Source: JAOPZW01 sp034664395
GTDB lineage: Bacteria; Actinomycetota; Thermoleophilia; Solirubrobacterales; Solirubrobacteraceae
Length of the DNA: 19,553 nucleotides
NCBI GenBank assembly: GCA_034664395.1
Contig: JAXDHQ010000318.1
Span: 1 to 19,553, forward strand
Direction: 5' to 3'
In this document: positions 6,104-13,679 of the stretch, piece after piece
Layout of the letters: every line of letters begins with the position of its first letter
How positions within the stretch are numbered: position 1 is the stretch's first letter
Position numbers and translations under genes: made by a program
The notes under the pieces: generated by a model
The model's database searches: none
What the model was told of the DNA's origin: nothing
Seen by the model: the letters and a program-made list of their open reading frames with translations, nothing else

Positions 6104-7834
6104 TCAGCCGAAGGTGAACGAGTACGCGCGCACGCCGGGGGAGAGCCGCAGCGTCAGCCGCCGCTGCGCCGGCCCCGCCAGCGCGACCAGGTGGTACAGG
6201 CGCTGGCGGTCGACCGTCACCGCTCCGCCGTGCACGTCGGCTCCCGCCTGCGCCGGCGCGATCGGGCGGCCGTCGAGCGCCACGGAGACGCGCCCGCGTC
6301 CGCCCGGCGGCGGGCCGAGGACGATGTAGACGTCCTTGCCCACGACCTCGGCGTCGATGCCCGCGCCGGCGCCGGCCGTCGCCTGCTCGTCGGCCTCGGT
6401 CCACGTCCCCGACAGCGAGAAGCGGTTCGCGCTCAGGTCGCGCGTCGCCGTGTACGTCCGCGTCCCGCTGGCGGGCGCCGGGTCGAAGCCCTCGGCCCGC
6501 GCGAGGCCGACGTAGGTCTCGGGCGTCGTGGCCGCCGTCGGCAGGACGACGCCGTGGGGGCTGGCCATCGCGCCGGGGCTGCGGTGGTTGGCCTCCTGCA
6601 GCAGCGAGCGGATCGACATCTCCGTCTTGTCGTAGTCGCCCTCGCCGAAGCTCGCCGAGCGCACCTCGCCGGTCGCGTCGATCAGGTACTCGGACGGCCA
6701 GTACTGGTTCGACCACGCGTTCCAGGTCGCCAGCGCGTTGTCCTGGACGACGGGGTAGCGGATGCCGTCGGTGCGGATGGCGGTGGCGACGTTGGAGGCG
6801 ATGCGCTCGAACGGGAACTCGGGCGAGTGCACGCCGACGACGACGAGACCGTCGTGGCGGTAGCGCGCGTCCCACGCCCGCAGGTACGGGATCGTCCGGA
6901 TGCAGTTGATGCAGGTGTAGGTCCAGAAGTCGACGAGGACGACGTGGCCGCGCAGGCCGGCCAGCGTCAGCGGGCGGCCGCCCGCGGTGTTGAACCACCG
7001 CTGCGTGCCGGTGAAGTCGGGCGCGCGGCCGAGCCGCGGCAGCGCCGCGCCGCCGACGCCGGCGCCGCGCTGGGCGGCGGCGACCTCGAAGCGCGAGCTC
7101 CCGCGCAGGTGCGCGAGGCGGCCGGCCACGGCGTGCGAGCTCTCCAGGGCGCGCGTGGGGTCGACGAGCCCGGCGGGCAGGTGCCGGGCGATCGCCGACT
7201 GGAAGCGCAGGTCGAGGTTCGTCGCCATCGCGACCGCGGTGAGCACGAGCACGACGCCGAGCGCCCGCTGCAGCAGCGGGCCGCGCCCGGCCGAGCGCAG
7301 CCGGCCGGCGAGCGCGCGGCCGCCGAGCGAGAGGGCGAGCAGCACGAGCGCCGAGCCCAGGGCGAAGCCGAGCCCGACCGGCACGGCGCGCGAGGACGCG
7401 GCCCCGACGGTGATGACCGCGGCCAGGATCGGCCCCGCGCACGGCGCGTAGACGAAGCCCAGCGCGGCGCCGACGAGCAGGCCCGAGGCGAAGCCGTCGC
7501 CGCGCCCGCGCGGGCCCAATCGCGCCAGCCGCGACAGCGGCGCCTCCAGGCGGGCGGCGACCGCCGGCACCATCATCGCCACGCCGAACGCCGCGAGCAC
7601 GACGATGGCGAGGGTCCGCGTGGCGCCCGGGCCGAGTCCGACGCCGTCGATGAGGCTCGCCAGCCCGACGATCGTCACGGTGAAGGTCGTCGCCAGCCCG
7701 AGGGCGATCCCGACCGGCCGCCGGCGCCCGCCGGCGGCGCCGGCGCTCAGCAGCGCGGGCAGGACCGGGAGCACGCACGGGCTCAAAGCGGTGCCGGCTC
7801 CGGCGACGACCGCGAAGAGGACCAGGAGCGCCAT
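6104..7834 (-). CDS. DipZ-like CcdA-thioredoxin fusion protein
   Basis: A 576-residue membrane protein in three parts. Residues 1-205 are a CcdA/DsbD-type electron carrier with about six membrane segments and the two conserved cysteines, Cys20 in SPCVLPVLP and Cys132 in YAPCAGP. After a linker, residues about 272-430 are a TlpA/ResA-like thioredoxin domain with the active site WTYTCINC (Cys308 and Cys311), followed by VGVHSPEFPFE and WPSEYLID. The last 130 or so residues form a beta-rich domain, as in mycobacterial DipZ (Rv2874). The expected job is to pass reducing power from cytosolic thioredoxin through the membrane to the outside thioredoxin domain, for cytochrome c maturation or repair of extracellular disulfides. 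No cytochrome c genes lie in the window. The gene stands alone, 139 bases from the protease and 61 from the next gene. Confidence 0.9.
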   Translation of the reverse strand: MALLVLFAVVAGAGTALSPCVLPVLPALLSAGAAGGRRRPVGIALGLATTFTVTIVGLASLIDGVGLGPGATRTLAIVVLAAFGVAMMVPAVAARLEAPLSRLARLGPRGRGDGFASGLLVGAALGFVYAPCAGPILAAVITVGAASSRAVPVGLGFALGSALVLLALSLGGRALAGRLRSAGRGPLLQRALGVVLVLTAVAMATNLDLRFQSAIARHLPAGLVDPTRALESSHAVAGRLAHLRGSSRFEVAAAQRGAGVGGAALPRLGRAPDFTGTQRWFNTAGGRPLTLAGLRGHVVLVDFWTYTCINCIRTIPYLRAWDARYRHDGLVVVGVHSPEFPFERIASNVATAIRTDGIRYPVVQDNALATWNAWSNQYWPSEYLIDATGEVRSASFGEGDYDKTEMSIRSLLQEANHRSPGAMASPHGVVLPTAATTPETYVGLARAEGFDPAPASGTRTYTATRDLSANRFSLSGTWTEADEQATAGAGAGIDAEVVGKDVYIVLGPPPGGRGRVSVALDGRPIAPAQAGADVHGGAVTVDRQRLYHLVALAGPAQRRLTLRLSPGVRAYSFTFG

Positions 7835-7895
7835 GTGCGGTCAGTCTCCGCTGCCGCGCGGAACGTTGCGCCGATCCTCGCGGCGCGTCCCGCGC

Positions 7896-8597
7896 TCAGC
7901 CCGGGCGGTGGTACCAGGGCTCGTCGTCGATCGCGGCGGCCAGCGCCGCCGTCCCGCCGGTCAGCACCGGCTCGCCGTGGGTCACGAGGACGCGCCGCGC
8001 GCCGAGCTCGAGCAGCGGGCGCAGCGTGGGGTTGAAGCGCTCGCGGTGGAAGCGCTGCACCCGCTCGTCGACCGGCCGCTGGGCCCACACCCGCAGCCGC
8101 CCGCCCTCCTCGACGACGGCGTCGCCGAAGGCCAGCGCGTCGTGCGAGGGGAGGTGGAGGGGCAGCTCCATGCGCCGCGGGCGGCCGATCGCGTACGCGA
8201 CGGCGCCGCCCGGCAGCGCGTCGCCGGCCTCCAGCGGGCGCAGGGCCGAGCGGTCGCGCAGGCGCTTGGCGACGTTGGGGTGGCCGTGGATCGTGGCCCC
8301 GTCCGCGCGGTAGCGCTCCCACAGCGTCTCGGCGCTGCGGGCGTGGTAGGGGATCGTGACGAGGATCGCCACCGCGCCGCCGGCGTCCGCCGCGGCCGCG
8401 TCGAGCACGTCGAGGACGGCGTCCTCGCCGCCGTCGCCGTCGGCGTCGGGCAGGAGCGGGTCGACGAGCAGCAGCGCGTCGTCGGCCTGCACGGCGAAGC
8501 TCGCGACCTCGCGGCCGAACTCGCCCGGATGCCACTGCGGATGGCGCGCCGTCCAGCGCCAGAGGCCGTCGGCGAGGCGCTGCGGGGTCGGGGCCAT
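7896..8597 (-). CDS. Metallo-beta-lactamase-like protein with degraded metal site
   Basis: A 233-residue protein; the ATG at 8597 gives an N-terminus that runs straight into LADGLWRWTARHPQW, whereas longer in-frame starts would overlap the divergent gene. The order of strands follows the metallo-beta-lactamase fold: VASFAVQADDALLLVDPLLP (31-50), then AVAILVTIPYHARSAE (75-90) where the HxHxDH metal motif should be, SHDALAFGDAV (151-161) at the GDxx metal-Asp strand, and VLVTHGEP (203-210) at the last His. Only His85 of the first motif region is left, so two-zinc catalysis of the usual kind is unlikely. Possible remaining ligands are His104, His106, His152, Asp159 and His207. It may be a one-metal or non-catalytic relative. 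It is transcribed away from the quinone oxidoreductase, 46 bases apart. Function unknown. Confidence 0.8.
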   Translation of the reverse strand: MAPTPQRLADGLWRWTARHPQWHPGEFGREVASFAVQADDALLLVDPLLPDADGDGGEDAVLDVLDAAAADAGGAVAILVTIPYHARSAETLWERYRADGATIHGHPNVAKRLRDRSALRPLEAGDALPGGAVAYAIGRPRRMELPLHLPSHDALAFGDAVVEEGGRLRVWAQRPVDERVQRFHRERFNPTLRPLLELGARRVLVTHGEPVLTGGTAALAAAIDDEPWYHRPG

Positions 8598-8643
8598 CGG
8601 TCCATTCAACCCTCCGGGCGGGCGACGTGGAAGGCTTCGCGCC

Positions 8644-9630
8644 ATGCAAGCGCTGCAGATCTCGGAACTCGGCGGCCCCGACGCGCTCGAGGTCGTGGAC
8701 CTCCCCGAGCCCGGGTCGCGCCATCCCATGACCGGCGAGGAGGGCGTCGTCATCGACGTCCGGGCCGTCGCCGTCTCGTTCCCCGACCTCCTGCAGACGC
8801 GCGGGCTCTACCAGATGAAGCCCGAGCTGCCGTTCGTCCCGGGGACCGAGGTCGCGGGCGAGGTCGTCAGCGCGCCGGCCTCGACCGGCCTGTCGCCGGG
8901 CGAGCGCGTCATGGCGATGACGATGGTCGGCGGGATGGCCGAGCGCAGCGTCGGGCTCGCGGCGCTGACGTTCCCGCTGCCCGAGCCGCTCGACTTCGCC
9001 CAGGGCGCGGCGATGATCATGAACTACCACACGGCCTACTTCGCGCTGAAGCTGCGCGGACGCGTGCGCGAGGGCGAGCGCGTGCTCGTCCACGGCGCCG
9101 CGGGCGGCGTCGGCACCGCGGCGCTGCAGGTGGCCAAGGGCCTGGGCGCGCGCACGGTGGCCGTCGTCTCCAGCGACGACAAGGAGCGCGTCGCCCGCGA
9201 GGCCGGGGCCGACGACGTGGTCCGCTCCGACGGCCCCTGGAAGGACGAGGTCAAGGAGCTCACGGGCGGCGGCGTCGACGTCGTCATCGACCCGGTGGGC
9301 GGCGACCGCTTCCTCGACAGCCTGCGCAGCCTGCGTGAGGACGGGCGGCTCGTCGTGGTCGGCTTCGCCGGCGGCGCCATCCCCGAGGTGAAGGTCAACC
9401 GCCTGCTGCTCAACAACGTCGACGTCGTCGGCGCCGGCTGGGGCGCCTACGTCCTGCGGCGCCCCGAGGTCGGCGCCCAGATCGGCGATGCGCTCGCGGC
9501 GATGGTCGCCGACGGGAGCGTCCGGCCGATCGTCGGCGCGCGCTTCCCGCTGCGCCGCGCCGCCGACGCGCTGCGCCTGCTCGACGAGCGCGGCGCGCTG
9601 GGCAAGATCGTGCTCGACGTGCCCGGCTGA
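8644..9630 (+). CDS. NADPH:quinone oxidoreductase family protein (zinc-independent MDR)
   Basis: A 328-residue medium-chain reductase of the quinone oxidoreductase group. Seen: a GroES-like N-terminal half with PFVPGTEVAGEVV (residues 63-75), the hinge stretch GAAMIMNYHTAYFAL (121-135), and the Rossmann motif VLVHGAAGGVGTAALQVAK (148-166). The zinc-binding cysteines of alcohol dehydrogenases are absent, as expected for this group. It should use NADPH to reduce quinones or activated alkenes in the cytosol; neighbours do not narrow the substrate. GGAAGG (8629-8634) lies 9 bases before the ATG. Its end and the end of the AhpD-like gene on the other strand are only 9 bases apart, with no room for a terminator. 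Confidence 0.93.
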   Translation: MQALQISELGGPDALEVVDLPEPGSRHPMTGEEGVVIDVRAVAVSFPDLLQTRGLYQMKPELPFVPGTEVAGEVVSAPASTGLSPGERVMAMTMVGGMAERSVGLAALTFPLPEPLDFAQGAAMIMNYHTAYFALKLRGRVREGERVLVHGAAGGVGTAALQVAKGLGARTVAVVSSDDKERVAREAGADDVVRSDGPWKDEVKELTGGGVDVVIDPVGGDRFLDSLRSLREDGRLVVVGFAGGAIPEVKVNRLLLNNVDVVGAGWGAYVLRRPEVGAQIGDALAAMVADGSVRPIVGARFPLRRAADALRLLDERGALGKIVLDVPG

Positions 9631-9639
9631 CCGCCGCCG

Positions 9640-10224
9640 CTACCCGCGCGCCATGGCCGCGTACTCCTCGTTGGGGAGCATGTTCGTGGCCATCGCCATG
9701 CGGTTGGTGAAGTTGTACATCGCCGCGACCTCCGCGACGTCCCATGCCTCCTCGAGCGTGAGGCCGACGTCGAGCAGGCTCTGCAGGTCGGCGCGGTCGA
9801 GGTCGCGCGGGCACCGGGTGAGCTTCTCCGCGTAGGCGCAGATCGCGCGGCGGCGCTCGTCGAGGCCGGCGCGGCGCCAGTCGAACGCGATCCGCTCGCC
9901 GAGCACGGGGTCGCCGAGCGCCTCGCGCAGCGCAGCCCCGTGGGCCACCAGGCAGTACAGGCAGTCGTTGGCGGCGCTGACGACGACGGCGATCATCTCG
10001 CGGTCGGCGGCGCCGAGGTTCTCGGTCGGCTCGTGCACGGCGCGGAAGTGGGCGAACCACAGGCTCAGGCGCTCGGGCCGGAACGCGTAGGCGCGGAAGA
10101 CGTTGGGCACGAAGCCCAGCGCCTCGCGCGCCTTGGCGAACAGGCCCTGCAGGCGCTCGGGCAGCGCCGCCTCGTCGGGGACGGGGAAGAAGGAGCCGAC
10201 GTCGCCGGCGTTGGGGTCTGCCAT
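9640..10224 (-). CDS. AhpD-like peroxidase-related protein (carboxymuconolactone decarboxylase family)
   Basis: A 194-residue all-helical protein of the AhpD/CMD family. The redox motif is intact: Cys88-Leu-Tyr-Cys91 with His95 (NDCLYCLVAH), preceded by the helix GAADREMIAVVVSAA. The N-terminal part (LFAKAREALGFVPNVFRAYAFRPE) and the ending MATNMLPNEEY fit the group annotated as peroxidase-related or alkylhydroperoxidase enzymes. AhpD proteins use the CxxC pair to pass electrons to peroxiredoxins or to reduce peroxides; the partner is not evident here. It starts 11 bases after the stop of the flavodoxin-fold reductase and has only a weak ribosome-binding site, so translation is probably coupled to that gene. 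A shared redox role of the two is inference. Confidence 0.88.
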   Translation of the reverse strand: MADPNAGDVGSFFPVPDEAALPERLQGLFAKAREALGFVPNVFRAYAFRPERLSLWFAHFRAVHEPTENLGAADREMIAVVVSAANDCLYCLVAHGAALREALGDPVLGERIAFDWRRAGLDERRRAICAYAEKLTRCPRDLDRADLQSLLDVGLTLEEAWDVAEVAAMYNFTNRMAMATNMLPNEEYAAMARG

Positions 10225-10235
10225 GGGGCGACAAC

Positions 10236-10901
10236 CTAACCCCCGTGCGCCATGTCCGGCATGAACCCCGGCGCCGTGTTCCCGTCGGCCGGGATCGGGT
10301 TGGCGCGCAGGATCCGCGCCAGGTGGACGACGTTGTGCGCCATCCAGCGCGAGGTCTTCTGCGTGTAGGCGCTCTGGTCGCCGCCGGCCTCGATGTACGA
10401 CGGGCCCGGCCCGGCGTCGCCGACCCAGTAGGTGTCGGCGTTGGGCGGGATCGTGAAGCCGAGGTGGCTGAGGTTGAAGAGCGTGGTGCCGGCCGCGTCG
10501 TGGGCGCCGTCCTCGTTGCCGGTCACCACCACGCCGCCGACCTTGCCGTACATCGGGTACTGGCCGACGTCGTTGGTGAGCTGGTAGGTGCCGTCGAGGC
10601 GCTCGATGACCATCTGCGCCACCGAGCCGCGGACGCCGAACCAGATCGGCGTGCCGACGATGAGGATGTCGCACGCCATCACCTTCTCGAGGATCAGCGG
10701 CCACTCGTCGCCGTCGCCCTCGTCGTTGGTGACGCCGAAGGGCACGCGGTGGTCGACCACGCGCACGGTCTCGGTCTCGCAGCCCAGCGACGCGATGATC
10801 TCCAGCACCCGGTCGCCGAGCGCCTGCGTGTTGGAGACCTCGGGCGAGGGCTTGAGCGTGCAGTTGAGGAACAGGGCCTTGATCGGCCGGTCGTCGTCCA
10901 T
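10236..10901 (-). CDS. Flavodoxin-family NAD(P)H-dependent reductase
   Basis: A 221-residue flavodoxin-fold protein. The first strand and phosphate loop, KALFLNCTLKPSPEVSNTQAL (written 8-28), the flavin-contacting loop GTPIWFG (83-89) and the later loop VVVTGNEDGAHDA (124-136) match the FMN-dependent NADPH reductase/quinone reductase group. It should bind FMN and reduce quinones, flavins or similar acceptors in the cytosol. The C-terminal 35 residues, with MPDMAHGG at the end, are an extension that I cannot assign. GGGGAGGA lies upstream of the ATG, just past the stop of the epimerase-like gene 30 bases away. It is the middle gene of a three-gene run with the AhpD-like protein downstream. Confidence 0.87.
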   Translation of the reverse strand: MDDDRPIKALFLNCTLKPSPEVSNTQALGDRVLEIIASLGCETETVRVVDHRVPFGVTNDEGDGDEWPLILEKVMACDILIVGTPIWFGVRGSVAQMVIERLDGTYQLTNDVGQYPMYGKVGGVVVTGNEDGAHDAAGTTLFNLSHLGFTIPPNADTYWVGDAGPGPSYIEAGGDQSAYTQKTSRWMAHNVVHLARILRANPIPADGNTAPGFMPDMAHGG

Positions 10902-10931
10902 GCGCGGTCAGTCCTCCCCGGGGCGGTGGCG

Positions 10932-11867
10932 TTACTCCGGCTCGACGGCGATCGAGAACGTCGCCTCGTGGCGTTCGCCCGGGGGCACGAGGACGAGTCC
11001 CTGGCCGCTGACGAGGGCGTTGGTGGGCGCGGCCATCGGCTCGAAGCAGACGACGTCCTCGGTCGGCGGCGCGAAGACCTGCGCGGCGGGGTAGCCGTGC
11101 TCGAGGCGCACGGCGATGCGCCGCCCGCCGCCGGCGAGGACGAACGCCGCGCCCGGCGCGACGTCGGCGTAGCCGTCGTCGAAGATCCGAGCGCCGAGCT
11201 CGCCGGCCCAGGCGTCGACGGCGGTGGACGCGCCGGTGGGGATCTTGCGCTCGTCGAGCTCGAGGTGGCGCATGGCGGGCAGCTCGACGCGCCAGCGCTC
11301 GCGCGGCACGCCGGGCAGGCGCAGGTACGGATGGAAGCCGAAGGCGACGGGCACCGGGCGCTGCGCGCCGGCGACGATCGTCGTTCGCAGCGTCAGCGCG
11401 CGGTCGCGCAGCTCGACGTCGAGCCGCAGGCGATGGGGGAAGGGGAAGGCCGCCAGCAGCTCGGGGTGGGCGCCGAAGTCCAGCTCGGCCGCGAGGCCGG
11501 CCGCCGTCACGCCCGCCTCCCAGTACGGCGATCCGCCGAGCACCCCGTGGATGGGCAGGTCGTGCTCCTCGCGGCGGAGGACCGGCGACTCGGGGTCGAG
11601 CGCGACCTCGACGTCGCCGACGCGGTAGCTCCAGGCCGCCAGCCGGTTGGCCCACGGGTACAGCAGCGGGATGCCCATCGTCGAGCCGGTCGCCGCGTAG
11701 CGGGCGAGGCGGTCGGCGCGCCCGAGCAGCTCGGCGTCGCCGTCGCGCAGCGAGACGCCCACCATCCCGACGCCGGGGACGAACGTCGCCTCCAGCGGCG
11801 CCGAGGCGCAGCGCAGCCGCACCGCCTCGTGGCCGTCGACGCGCGTGCGCTGGATGAGCTCCGCCAT
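10932..11867 (-). CDS. Aldose 1-epimerase family protein
   Basis: A 311-residue galactose-mutarotase-fold protein. Residues used by GalM are visible: Arg75 in PWANRL, His107 in LPIHGVL, catalytic acid His179 in FGFHPYL, and catalytic base Glu276 in VCFEPM. It should interconvert the alpha and beta forms of a hexose or a phosphorylated sugar in the cytosol. It belongs to the more distant branch often annotated as aldose epimerase, so the sugar is uncertain. No sugar kinase, transporter or galactose gene lies nearby. It is the first gene of a run with two redox genes, and it ends in TAA, rare in this DNA. The link between sugar and redox functions is positional only. Confidence 0.9.
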   Translation of the reverse strand: MAELIQRTRVDGHEAVRLRCASAPLEATFVPGVGMVGVSLRDGDAELLGRADRLARYAATGSTMGIPLLYPWANRLAAWSYRVGDVEVALDPESPVLRREEHDLPIHGVLGGSPYWEAGVTAAGLAAELDFGAHPELLAAFPFPHRLRLDVELRDRALTLRTTIVAGAQRPVPVAFGFHPYLRLPGVPRERWRVELPAMRHLELDERKIPTGASTAVDAWAGELGARIFDDGYADVAPGAAFVLAGGGRRIAVRLEHGYPAAQVFAPPTEDVVCFEPMAAPTNALVSGQGLVLVPPGERHEATFSIAVEPE

Positions 11868-11892
11868 GGCCCCGTGCGCGACTGTAGCGGCG

Positions 11893-11927
11893 CGCCGGCC
11901 GATCGCGCGAGCGGCGACCGGCCGGCG
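11893..11927. terminator. Weak inverted repeat in the gap before the epimerase gene
   Basis: CGCCGGCCG (11893-11901) and CGGCCGGCG (11919-11927) form a 9-bp stem with a 17-base loop, between the stop of the small secreted protein gene and the start of the epimerase gene, both on the minus strand. It could end the upstream transcript. The long loop and GC-only stem make chance a real alternative. Confidence 0.22.
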
Positions 11928-11993
11928 ACCGACGAGCGCGAGGTCAGCCCGTCGCGATGACGATCGGGCAGTCGACGACGAAGTCCGCGAGGG

Positions 11994-12410
11994 TCAGTCG
12001 TGCGTGGCGATCTCGAAGCTCACGCGGAAGTTGCGCCGGCCCTGGAAGACCTCGCCGCTGCCGGTCCAGCGCACGCCGCCGCGGATGACGGTGAGCGTGC
12101 AGGTCGCGCGCGCTGGCGCGCGCATCGAGCAGGTCACCAGCGCGGGCTGGTCGCCGCCGGCCCGGATCTGGCGGGCCATGAGCGTGGCGGCGCGCCCGGG
12201 GCTCAGCCGCCCGGCGTAGCCCCGACGCATGGCGACCGTGCGGGTCGCGGCGAAGCGGGCCGCGCCCAGCTCGGGGCCGTCGTGCGTCTCGCCGTGATCG
12301 TCGGGCTCGATCGAGATGCCCTGCCCGGTCGGCGACCCGTCGGCGAGCGCCACCGCGGGGGCGGCGAAGACCAGGAGGGCGAGCAGCATGGGCAAACGCG
12401 CGAGACGCAC
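11994..12410 (-). CDS. Small secreted protein, function unknown
   Basis: A 138-residue protein if started at the GTG at 12410. This start gives a proper signal peptide: VRLARLP, a hydrophobic core LLALLVFAAPAV, and ALA before a likely cut at residue 23. The ATG at 12389 would drop the positive residues, and a GTG at 12467 would add a stretch that does not look coding. No start has a good ribosome-binding site. The mature part is about 115 residues: an acidic start (IEPDDHGETHDGPE), a helical middle, then two cysteines, Cys94 and Cys104, likely to form a disulfide in a beta-hairpin (TCSMRAPARATCTLTV), and a hydrophilic tail ending FRVSFEIATHD. I recognise no family. It points away from the fumarylacetoacetase gene. 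Confidence 0.65.
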   Translation of the reverse strand: MRLARLPMLLALLVFAAPAVALADGSPTGQGISIEPDDHGETHDGPELGAARFAATRTVAMRRGYAGRLSPGRAATLMARQIRAGGDQPALVTCSMRAPARATCTLTVIRGGVRWTGSGEVFQGRRNFRVSFEIATHD

Positions 12411-12491
12411 CAGGTCAGGGTGACGCGGCGCAGCACGAAAACCCACCGTAGAACCCGCACATTGCACCGGCGGGCGTGCGGAGGGGCGCCG

Positions 12492-13679
12492 ATGGCATCA
12501 TGCTCGCCGATGGCGGACGCCGCCGGCGGCTTCGGCCCCGACCACCTCCCCTACGGCGTCTTCAAGCGCGCCGGCGAGCAGCCGCGCGTCGGCGCTCGGC
12601 TGGGCGACGGCGTGCTCGACCTCGCCGTGCTCGCGCGCGAGGGCCTGCTCGACGAGGACCCGGCGCTGTTCGCGCAGCCGACGCTGAACCCGTTCATGGC
12701 CGCCGGGCGCGCGGCGTGGGCCCGCGTGCGCGAGGGCCTGCGCCGGATCGTGCGCGGTCCCGACGCCGAGGCCACGGCGGTGCCGCTGGACGAGGCCAGG
12801 CTCCTGCTGCCGTTCGCCGTCGCCGACTACGTCGACTTCTACTCGTCGGTCGAGCACGCGAGCAACGTCGGGCGCCTCTTCCGCCCCGACGCCGACCCGC
12901 TGCCGCCGAACTGGCGCCACCTCCCGATCGGCTACCACGGGCGCGCCGGCACGGTCGTCGTCAGCGGCACGCCGATCCGCCGCCCGTCCGGCCAGCGGCG
13001 GGGCCCGGGCGAGGAGGCTCCCAGCTACGGCCCGAGCGCGCGCCTGGACGTCGAGCTCGAGCTCGCCTTCGTCGTCGGCACGCCGACCACGCTGGGCGAG
13101 CCCGTGTCGGTGAGCGAGGCGATGGAGCACGTCTTCGGCGCCCTGCTGCTCAACGACTGGAGCGCGCGCGACCTGCAGGCCTGGGAGTACCGGCCGCTGG
13201 GCCCGTTCCTGGGCAAGTCGTTCGCGACCTCGGTCGCGGGGTGGGTGACGCCGCTGGACGCGATCCTCGAGCGCCGCGTGCCGGCGCCCGCCCAGGACCC
13301 CGAGCCGCTGCCCTACCTGCGCGAGGAGCCCTGGGCGCTCGACCTGGCGCTCGAGACGGTGCTCAACGGCAGCGTCGTCACGCGGACCAACGCCCGCCAC
13401 CTGTACTGGTCGCCGGCGCAGCAGCTCGCGCACATGACGGTCAACGGCGCCTCGCTGCGCACCGGCGACCTGTTCGCCTCGGGCACGATCTCGGGCCCCG
13501 AGCGTGGCGAGCGCGGCTCGCTGCTGGAGCTGTCGTGGAACGGGGCCGAGCCGCTCGAGCTCGACGACGGGTCGACCCGCACGTTCCTGGAGGACGGCGA
13601 CGAGGTCGTCCTGCGCGGCAGCGCGGGCGACGCCGTGACGCTGGGCGAGGTCCGCGGCCGCGTCGAGCCCGCCCGCTGA
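12492..13679 (+). CDS. fahA: Fumarylacetoacetase
   Basis: A 395-residue enzyme that splits 4-fumarylacetoacetate into fumarate and acetoacetate, the last step of tyrosine/homogentisate breakdown. Family residues known from mouse FAH are all present at matching spacing: metal Asp115 and catalytic His122 in DFYSSVEHASNVG, metal Glu188 and Glu190 in DVELELAF, metal Asp222 in NDWSARD and Lys242 in GKSF. The stretch LPIGYHGRAGTVVVSGTPIRRP is almost diagnostic. The ATG at 12492 is preferred over one at 12510 because GGAGGGG (12480-12486) lies 5 bases before it. The other genes of the pathway (homogentisate dioxygenase, 4-hydroxyphenylpyruvate dioxygenase) are not in this window. Its stop overlaps the start of a methyltransferase (TGATG), so the two are co-translated. 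Confidence 0.95.
   Translation: MASCSPMADAAGGFGPDHLPYGVFKRAGEQPRVGARLGDGVLDLAVLAREGLLDEDPALFAQPTLNPFMAAGRAAWARVREGLRRIVRGPDAEATAVPLDEARLLLPFAVADYVDFYSSVEHASNVGRLFRPDADPLPPNWRHLPIGYHGRAGTVVVSGTPIRRPSGQRRGPGEEAPSYGPSARLDVELELAFVVGTPTTLGEPVSVSEAMEHVFGALLLNDWSARDLQAWEYRPLGPFLGKSFATSVAGWVTPLDAILERRVPAPAQDPEPLPYLREEPWALDLALETVLNGSVVTRTNARHLYWSPAQQLAHMTVNGASLRTGDLFASGTISGPERGERGSLLELSWNGAEPLELDDGSTRTFLEDGDEVVLRGSAGDAVTLGEVRGRVEPAR

Noticed and set aside
2368..6117. Very long open frame (over 1200 codons) on the plus strand, opposite the protease
   Set aside because: It is antisense to a gene with clear family motifs and gives an Arg/Gly/Val-rich product without domains. Long antisense frames are normal in DNA with G/C at nearly every third position.
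6191..8035. Long plus-strand frame opposite the DipZ-like gene
   Set aside because: Same reason: low-complexity Arg/Ala-rich product, no start signal, and the minus strand encodes an intact CcdA-thioredoxin protein.
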